From Clostridium lundense DSM 17049 (GTDB lineage: Bacteria > Bacillota > Clostridia > Clostridiales > Clostridiaceae): 64,000 nt of DNA. Positions 59,199 through 64,000 of the stretch are shown one piece after another; the first letter of the stretch is position 1; each line of letters starts with the position of its first letter. Under the pieces are notes generated by a model, which was not told where the DNA came from, did not search any database, and saw only the letters and a program-made list of their open reading frames with translations. The position numbers were made by a program, and so were the translations under genes. The stretch spans positions 127,291-191,290 of the forward strand of contig NZ_JHVC01000009.1 of the NCBI RefSeq assembly GCF_000619945.1, in the 5' to 3' direction.

Positions 59199-60506
59199 TT
59201 AAGGTATGTATATTTTAAGACTTTTAATCCTTTTATATTTTACCTCTTGTATTTTAAAAACTATATTCTCATATTCTACAGTTCTTTCATCAGTATTATT
59301 TGGGATAGTACCTAAAAGGTTAACAACAAAGCCTCCTATAGTATCTGCGTGTTCTGAAGGTAATTCTAAATGAAGAGAATCGTTTATATCATCAATAGAA
59401 ATAAGACCATCTACTAAATAAGTGTGAGCATCTATTTCCTTTATGTATTCTCTCTTTTCATCATATTCATCAAAAATATTTCCTACAATCTCCTCTAAAA
59501 TATCCTCCATAGTTACAATACCAGAGAATCCGCCATATTCATCTATTAATATAGCTATATAATTTTTAGTTTTTTGAAGTTCTTTAAATAATTCATCTAT
59601 TGCTTTAGTTTCAGGAACAAAAAAAGCAGGTCTTAGAAGCTTTTTTATAGAATCTTCTTTTAAGGAGTTATGCCTAATATTAAAAAATAAATCCTTAATA
59701 TACAAAATTCCTATTATATTATCAACATCTTCTTCGTATACTGGAATTCTTGAATATTGTTCTTCTAAAATTTGATCAATAAGTTCATTCAATGGAGTAT
59801 TTATATCTATAGTAAAAACATTTGGTCTAGGTGTCATAATTTCTTTAGCTAAAGTATCATCAAAGTCAAATATACCATTTATCATTTCTTTTTCTGTTTG
59901 TTTTATAACTCCTGTTTCTTCTCCTACTTCTATCATCATTTTTATTTCTTCTTCTGAAACATCTTCTTCAATAGAATCACTATCTATGCCAAAAAGTCTT
60001 ATAAGAATGTTAGTAGACCATGTTAGTATTTTAACAAATGGCAAGGTGATTTTTGAAAAAAATATTATAGGTTTAATTACAAACATAGCTACTTCATCAG
60101 AATGATGAAGTGCCAATCTTTTTGGCAACAATTCACCAAGGACTAATGTTACATAGGATAATATAACTGTTACTAATATTAAAGATATTTGATTACTAGC
60201 AGGAACATTTAGCGCTTTTAGCCATGCAGATAAAGGTTGAGAAATATTTGTTGCAGCAGAAGCACTAGCTAGAAATCCTGATATAGTAATTCCAACCTGA
60301 ATAGTAGCTAAAAATTTACTAGTTTCTTTTGTTAATTCCAATAACAGCTTTGCTTTATCATTATTATCTTCTTCTGCCAAATGTGATAGCTTAGTTTTGT
60401 TTAAAGATACTATAGCCATTTCAGAGGCAGCAAAAAAAGCATTAACTCCAATTAATAATAATATAAAAAATAAATCTAATAAGATACTATTTGAATTACC
60501 ATTCAT
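59199..60506 (-). CDS. CorC/HlyC-family membrane protein (DUF21, two CBS, CorC_HlyC)
   Basis: This 435-aa protein has an N-terminal DUF21/CNNM membrane domain (about 1-190; NAFFAASEMAIVSLNKTKL, ATIQVGITISGFLASASAA, LGELLPKRLALHHSDEVA). Two CBS domains follow (about 215-340; IMTPRPNVFTID, DEYGGFSGIVTMEDILEEIVG), then a C-terminal CorC_HlyC domain. Homologues are implicated in Mg2+ or Co2+ efflux; the hemolysin name is historical. Its ribosome binding site is AAAGGCGG with a 10-nt spacer. It may be cotranscribed with nothing else; 105 nt separate it from the CWB2 gene. Confidence 0.92.
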   Translation of the reverse strand: MNGNSNSILLDLFFILLLIGVNAFFAASEMAIVSLNKTKLSHLAEEDNNDKAKLLLELTKETSKFLATIQVGITISGFLASASAATNISQPLSAWLKALNVPASNQISLILVTVILSYVTLVLGELLPKRLALHHSDEVAMFVIKPIIFFSKITLPFVKILTWSTNILIRLFGIDSDSIEEDVSEEEIKMMIEVGEETGVIKQTEKEMINGIFDFDDTLAKEIMTPRPNVFTIDINTPLNELIDQILEEQYSRIPVYEEDVDNIIGILYIKDLFFNIRHNSLKEDSIKKLLRPAFFVPETKAIDELFKELQKTKNYIAILIDEYGGFSGIVTMEDILEEIVGNIFDEYDEKREYIKEIDAHTYLVDGLISIDDINDSLHLELPSEHADTIGGFVVNLLGTIPNNTDERTVEYENIVFKIQEVKYKRIKSLKIYIP

Positions 60507-60683
60507 TAGTAGAAACCGCCTTTCTACAGTATATATAATTATATTTTTGCTTAGAATGAGTATATTATTCCTTATATAATATAAAAAGATTACTTTCCAC
60601 TTTTTTATAAGTAGAATAAATGTAAGCTTTAGAGTAAAATTATTTATAGGTAAATGAGTTTATGATTTAGGGATGGTGATTAT

Positions 60684-60932
60684 ATGGTTACTATAAACGT
60701 ATGTGTAGGAAGTGCTTGTCATTTGAAGGGTTCTTACAAAGTAATAAGGGAATTACAAAAACTTATTGAAAGCTATAAAGTAACAGATAAGGTTGAACTT
60801 AAAGGCGCATTTTGCTTGGGTAATTGTACGGAAGGCGTTTCTGTAAAAATAGATGACAAAATTTATTCAGTAAATGAGAGTAATGTGGAAAGTTTTTTTA
60901 AAGAACAGGTTTTAGGGAGGATACAGCAATGA
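60684..60932 (+). CDS. Thioredoxin-like [2Fe-2S] ferredoxin domain protein
   Basis: This 82-aa protein has the NuoE-like pattern VCVGSACHLKGS near the N-terminus and FCLGNCTEGVSVKIDD in the middle. Cysteines C7 and C12, and the CLGNC pair, are placed to bind a [2Fe-2S] cluster. Such small proteins act as electron carriers or as subunits of hydrogenases. Its stop overlaps the hydrogenase-like gene by 4 nt (ATGA), so they are made together. The ribosome binding site is GGGATGGTG. Confidence 0.88.
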   Translation: MVTINVCVGSACHLKGSYKVIRELQKLIESYKVTDKVELKGAFCLGNCTEGVSVKIDDKIYSVNESNVESFFKEQVLGRIQQ

Positions 60933-62662
60933 GTCACATGAATTTTTCTAGGGCTAATTGTAAAAACTGTTATAAGTGTTTACGATCATGTCCAGTTAAG
61001 GCTATAAAATTTAAAAATGAACAGGCAGAAATAGTGGAAGAAAGATGTATAAGCTGTGGTCATTGTTTAGCTATATGTCCGCAAAATGCAAGAAATATAA
61101 CTAGTGATTTAGATCTTGTTAGAAATGCTGTAAGAGATGGTAAAAGAGTAGTTGGCAGTATAGCACCTTCTTTTGCTGGATTTTTTAGAGGTAGGGAAGG
61201 AAAATTAATCGCAGCATTAAAAAAGATGGGATTTTATGATGTAGAAGAAACAGCTGTAGGAGCAGAGGTAGTAACGGAATTATATAAGGATTATATAAAC
61301 GAAAATAAATTAGAAAATTATATAACAACCTGCTGTCCATCAGCTAATTATCTTATAGAAAAGTATTTTCCAAAATTGATTCCATATATAATACCTATAG
61401 TATCACCAATGATAGCTCATGGTAAAATTCTTAAAGATATTTATCAAAATGACAGTTTTACTGTGTTTATTGGTCCTTGTGCAGCTAAAAAAGTTGAAGC
61501 AGATAGTTATAGTGAAGATCCAAGGCCTATCGATGCAGTATTAACCTATGAAGAAATACAAAAGTGGATTGAGGAAGAAAATATTAATATAGATGAATTA
61601 GAAGAAGATAGTGTTAGTAGTATGGCGTTTAAAACAGGTAGAGGTTACCCTATACATGGAGGAATTATAAAGGCAGTAGGGGATTTACCTGCATTAACTA
61701 ATTTTGATAAATTATCAGTAAGTGGTATGGAAGAATGTATAGAACTATTAAATAGTATAGAGCAAGGAAATTTAAATAAAGTATTAGTAGAAATAAGTGC
61801 TTGTAAAGGAAGTTGCATAGGAGGACCTAACAGAATTAGAGATAGAAAAGAATATTTTGAAAGAATGACATGGGTAAAAAAATACATAGAAAAAAAGGAA
61901 ATGCATATAAAGGAAAATGAAAAGATAATAGATACGCCAAAGGGTATAGATTTTTATGCTAATTTTAAGGATAAAAGTATTTTAAATGAAAATCCATCAG
62001 ATGAAGAAGTAGAAAAAATAATGAAAAGCATGGGAAAATACAGTGTTGAGGATGAACTAAATTGTGGAGTATGTGGCTATGATACCTGTAAAGAGAAGGC
62101 AAAGGCTATCTACAATGGCATGGCAGAACCTACTATGTGTTTGCATTATATGAGGAGTAAAGCAGAAAATATAACAAATGTTATATTTGAGAATACAGCT
62201 ACTTGCATAATATTATTAGATGGGAATTTAAAAATTAAAGAAATCAATCCAGCAGGAGAAGAAGTTTTCTTAGTTAAAGGCAATAATGTAAAAGATAAGC
62301 CTATTTCTATATTAATGGGCGATGAAGATTTTAGATATGTAATAGAAACGGGAAAAAGAATTATAGGAAAGAAAATAGCAGTACCCCAATATAATGCAGT
62401 ATTTATTGAAAATATTGTGTATTTGCCTAAGCAGGATGTAATAATGGCTTCCATGGTAAATATAATGCAGGAAGAAAAAAATAGGGAAGAATTAATTAAA
62501 GTAAAAGAAAACACTTTAAATGCAGCTCAAGAAGTTATAGATAAACAGATGAGGGTTGCTCAAGAAATAGCTAGTCTTTTAGGAGAAACTACAGCTGAAA
62601 CAAAGATTATTTTATCAAAGCTTAAAAAAGTAGTGGAAGGAGAAGAAGGTGAAATAAGATGA
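60929..62662 (+). CDS. [FeFe]-hydrogenase-like protein with Fe-S and PAS domains (putative sensory type)
   Basis: This 577-aa protein begins with two [4Fe-4S] ferredoxin motifs (C11-C14-C17-C21P and C40-C43-C46-C50P). The H-cluster domain keeps all expected cysteines: TTCCPSAN (C135, C136), GPCAAKK (C184), and SACKGSC (C292, C296). The Met of the canonical MPC motif is replaced by Gly. A four-Cys Fe-S domain follows (CGVCGYDTC from C379), then a PAS domain (about 420-525) and a C-terminal helix. This matches group C sensory [FeFe] hydrogenases (HydS type) rather than metabolic enzymes. A SpoIIE-type phosphatase overlaps it by 4 nt. Confidence 0.9.
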   Translation: MSHMNFSRANCKNCYKCLRSCPVKAIKFKNEQAEIVEERCISCGHCLAICPQNARNITSDLDLVRNAVRDGKRVVGSIAPSFAGFFRGREGKLIAALKKMGFYDVEETAVGAEVVTELYKDYINENKLENYITTCCPSANYLIEKYFPKLIPYIIPIVSPMIAHGKILKDIYQNDSFTVFIGPCAAKKVEADSYSEDPRPIDAVLTYEEIQKWIEEENINIDELEEDSVSSMAFKTGRGYPIHGGIIKAVGDLPALTNFDKLSVSGMEECIELLNSIEQGNLNKVLVEISACKGSCIGGPNRIRDRKEYFERMTWVKKYIEKKEMHIKENEKIIDTPKGIDFYANFKDKSILNENPSDEEVEKIMKSMGKYSVEDELNCGVCGYDTCKEKAKAIYNGMAEPTMCLHYMRSKAENITNVIFENTATCIILLDGNLKIKEINPAGEEVFLVKGNNVKDKPISILMGDEDFRYVIETGKRIIGKKIAVPQYNAVFIENIVYLPKQDVIMASMVNIMQEEKNREELIKVKENTLNAAQEVIDKQMRVAQEIASLLGETTAETKIILSKLKKVVEGEEGEIR

Positions 62663-63831
62663 GTTTATTTGTAGATGTATCCTTTCAAAGCTTAATAAAA
62701 TTTGAAGAAGAGTTATGTGGAGATAGAGTAGAAATAGTAAGGCTTTCAGATAGCACTATAATAGTTATGGCTGATGGATTAGGCAGTGGAGTTAAGGCTA
62801 ATATATTATCTACTTTAACTACAAAAATTTCAGCAACGATGTTAAGAGAAGGGGCAAATATATATGAAACTGTAGATACCATAGTAAATACTCTTCCTGT
62901 ATGCAAGGTAAGGAGAATAGCTTATTCAACCTTTACATTAATAAAAATATATGATGATGGAAGAGTGTATTTAGCAGAATATGATAATCCGCCAATATTT
63001 ATAATTAGACAAGGAATAATGATGAATATAGATAAAAAAGAAATAGTGATAAATGATAGAAAGGTATATGAAAGTAAATTTTATGTACAACCAGGAGATG
63101 TATTAACTGTAGTTAGTGATGGAGTAATTCATGCAGGCCTTGGAAATATAATGAATCTAGGATGGAACTGGGATAATGTATGTGATTATTTAGAGAGAAG
63201 TACAAAAGATAAAAAAGATGCACAGAGTATAACAAAGGATTTAGCTGAAGTGTGTTGGGAGCTTTATGGAGGAATGCCAGGAGATGATACAACCATAGTT
63301 ACTATGAAGATAAAGACTCCAGAATGTGTGAACTTATTTACAGGTCCGCCTAAAGATAAAAGTAAAGATGGACAGGTTGTAAAAGATTTTATAAAGAGTT
63401 ATGGTAAAAAGATAATATGTGGAGGAACTGCTGCAAATATTCTTCAAAGAGAGCTAAATAGGCCACTAAATGTGAATTTGGATTTTGAATGTAAGGATAT
63501 ACCGCCTACAGCTAATATGGAGGGGATAGATCTAATAACGGAAGGGGTTATAACTCTTAGTAGGGTTGTAGAAATGATTAAGGAGTATAAAAAATCAATT
63601 TTATCTCCAGGATATTATTATGATATATCAGGTAAAGATGGAGCTTCAAAGCTTACTAGAATACTTTTAAATGAATGTACTCATTTAACTATATGGCTTG
63701 GAAAAGCGGTAAATCCTGCTCATCAAAATCCAGATTTACCTATGGATTTAAGCATAAAATTAAATATTGTTAATGAAATAGCTCAACTTTTAAAAGGGTT
63801 AGGGAAGCAGGTTGAAATTAAAGAAGTTTAG
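62659..63831 (+). CDS. SpoIIE-type PP2C serine phosphatase
   Basis: This 390-aa protein has a PP2C/SpoIIE phosphatase domain (about 1-230) with metal-binding Asp motifs MADGLGSGVKAN, VVSDGVIHAG and GDDTTIV. A C-terminal part of about 150 residues (FTGPPKDKSKDGQVVKDF, then KIICGGTAANI) belongs to the family that accompanies PAS-hydrogenases. No TM is present, so it is cytosolic. It is translationally coupled to the hydrogenase-like gene (ATGA). It probably converts the redox or H2 signal into dephosphorylation of a target such as an anti-sigma-antagonist type protein. The target is not evident nearby. Confidence 0.88.
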   Translation: MSLFVDVSFQSLIKFEEELCGDRVEIVRLSDSTIIVMADGLGSGVKANILSTLTTKISATMLREGANIYETVDTIVNTLPVCKVRRIAYSTFTLIKIYDDGRVYLAEYDNPPIFIIRQGIMMNIDKKEIVINDRKVYESKFYVQPGDVLTVVSDGVIHAGLGNIMNLGWNWDNVCDYLERSTKDKKDAQSITKDLAEVCWELYGGMPGDDTTIVTMKIKTPECVNLFTGPPKDKSKDGQVVKDFIKSYGKKIICGGTAANILQRELNRPLNVNLDFECKDIPPTANMEGIDLITEGVITLSRVVEMIKEYKKSILSPGYYYDISGKDGASKLTRILLNECTHLTIWLGKAVNPAHQNPDLPMDLSIKLNIVNEIAQLLKGLGKQVEIKEV

Positions 63832-63860
63832 AGAAGTGAAGAGTGAAGAATAAAGGAAGT
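63828..63860 (+). repeat. Short GAAGAG-family repeat after the phosphatase gene
   Basis: GAGAAGTGAAGAGTGAAGAAT follows the stop codon and has the same words as 14284-14400 and 16327-16437, without an inverted partner. Confidence 0.4.
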
Positions 63861-63870
63861 TATTTTTAAC

Positions 63871-63906
63871 AAAGGCATAAGCCAATATGGGCTTATGCCT
63901 TTTGAT
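63871..63906 (+). terminator. Terminator of the hydrogenase-phosphatase operon
   Basis: AAAGGCATAAGCC (63871-63883) pairs perfectly with GGCTTATGCCTTT (63890-63902), then T. Confidence 0.9.
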
Positions 63907-63914
63907 TGTCTATA

Positions 63915-64000
63915 AATAAAACCACCTGCTATGCAGGCGTGTTCAGAAAAGCTTAAGCGTTGAAAAAAAAATACCTCACCTTGATAGAATAGATATGGTT
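63915..64000. mobile_element. Possible end of an IS200/IS605-like element, cut by the window
   Basis: ACCACCTGCTATGCAGG (63921-63937) contains the hairpin CCTGC-TAT-GCAGG. It is followed by AAGCTTAAGCG and an A9 run. Short subterminal hairpins of this type mark the ends of IS200/IS605 elements in clostridia. No transposase is in view, so the call rests on a resemblance only. Confidence 0.3.

Noticed and set aside
62146..62514. Leftward 122-residue frame opposite the PAS domain
   Set aside because: It is antisense to a well-supported gene and has no ribosome binding site or recognisable domain.

Overview
The window is a low-GC (by eye about 30% G+C), gene-dense chromosomal stretch of an endospore-forming Firmicute. 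It is best matched to Clostridium sensu stricto: glgC-glgD-glgA, spore genes (gpr, spoIIP, yqfC-yqfD, a CotS-type protein), the hrcA-grpE-dnaK-dnaJ order, and [FeFe]-hydrogenase and radical-SAM enzymes typical of anaerobes. I do not assign a species. No rRNA, tRNA, CRISPR array, prophage or complete insertion sequence was found.

Layout. 1-5.4 kb: the start of a leftward gene cut by the edge, the glycogen operon glgCDA, a D-2-hydroxyacid dehydrogenase and a YlxP-like protein. 5.4-11.3 kb: a P-type ATPase with several lost signature residues, a small unknown protein, a ComEC lacking its hydrolase domain, and holA. 11.3-16.4 kb: rpsT (leftward), then gpr, spoIIP, a small membrane protein and lepA. 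16.4-26.4 kb: hemW and the CIRCE-controlled hrcA-grpE-dnaK-dnaJ operon, followed by prmA, rsmE, mtaB and hinT. 26.4-34.9 kb: rpsU-yqeY, yqfC-yqfD-pgpH-ybeY-dgkA/PAP2-cdd-era-recO and a DUF4342 protein. 35-46.4 kb: ccpN-ppdK, a leftward CotS-like gene, dnaG-rpoD, then trmK, a NIF3-family gene and a zinc-ribbon gene. 46.4-51.9 kb: the RNase P RNA, a lipoprotein, a TIGR04076 protein, an ABC exporter pair, and a NifX-like/DUF134 pair behind an unusual nested inverted repeat. 52.1-55.4 kb: an Ahb/NirJ-type tetrapyrrole operon. 55.4-60.5 kb: a decaying ABC transporter, a CWB2 surface protein and a CorC/HlyC-family protein, all leftward. 60.7-63.8 kb: a [2Fe-2S] protein, a PAS-containing [FeFe]-hydrogenase-like protein and a SpoIIE-type phosphatase, which look like a hydrogen- or redox-sensing signalling module. 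The last 100 bases may hold the end of an IS200/IS605-like element.

The parts most worth following up are the hydrogenase-phosphatase module, the degenerate P-type ATPase behind a sigma-K-like promoter, the interlocking inverted repeats before the NifX-like gene, three hairpins whose 3' arm is also the next gene's Shine-Dalgarno sequence, the siroheme-to-heme type operon, and recO, which appears to start at CTG. Promoter and start-codon calls come from reading motifs by eye and are inferences unless stated otherwise.
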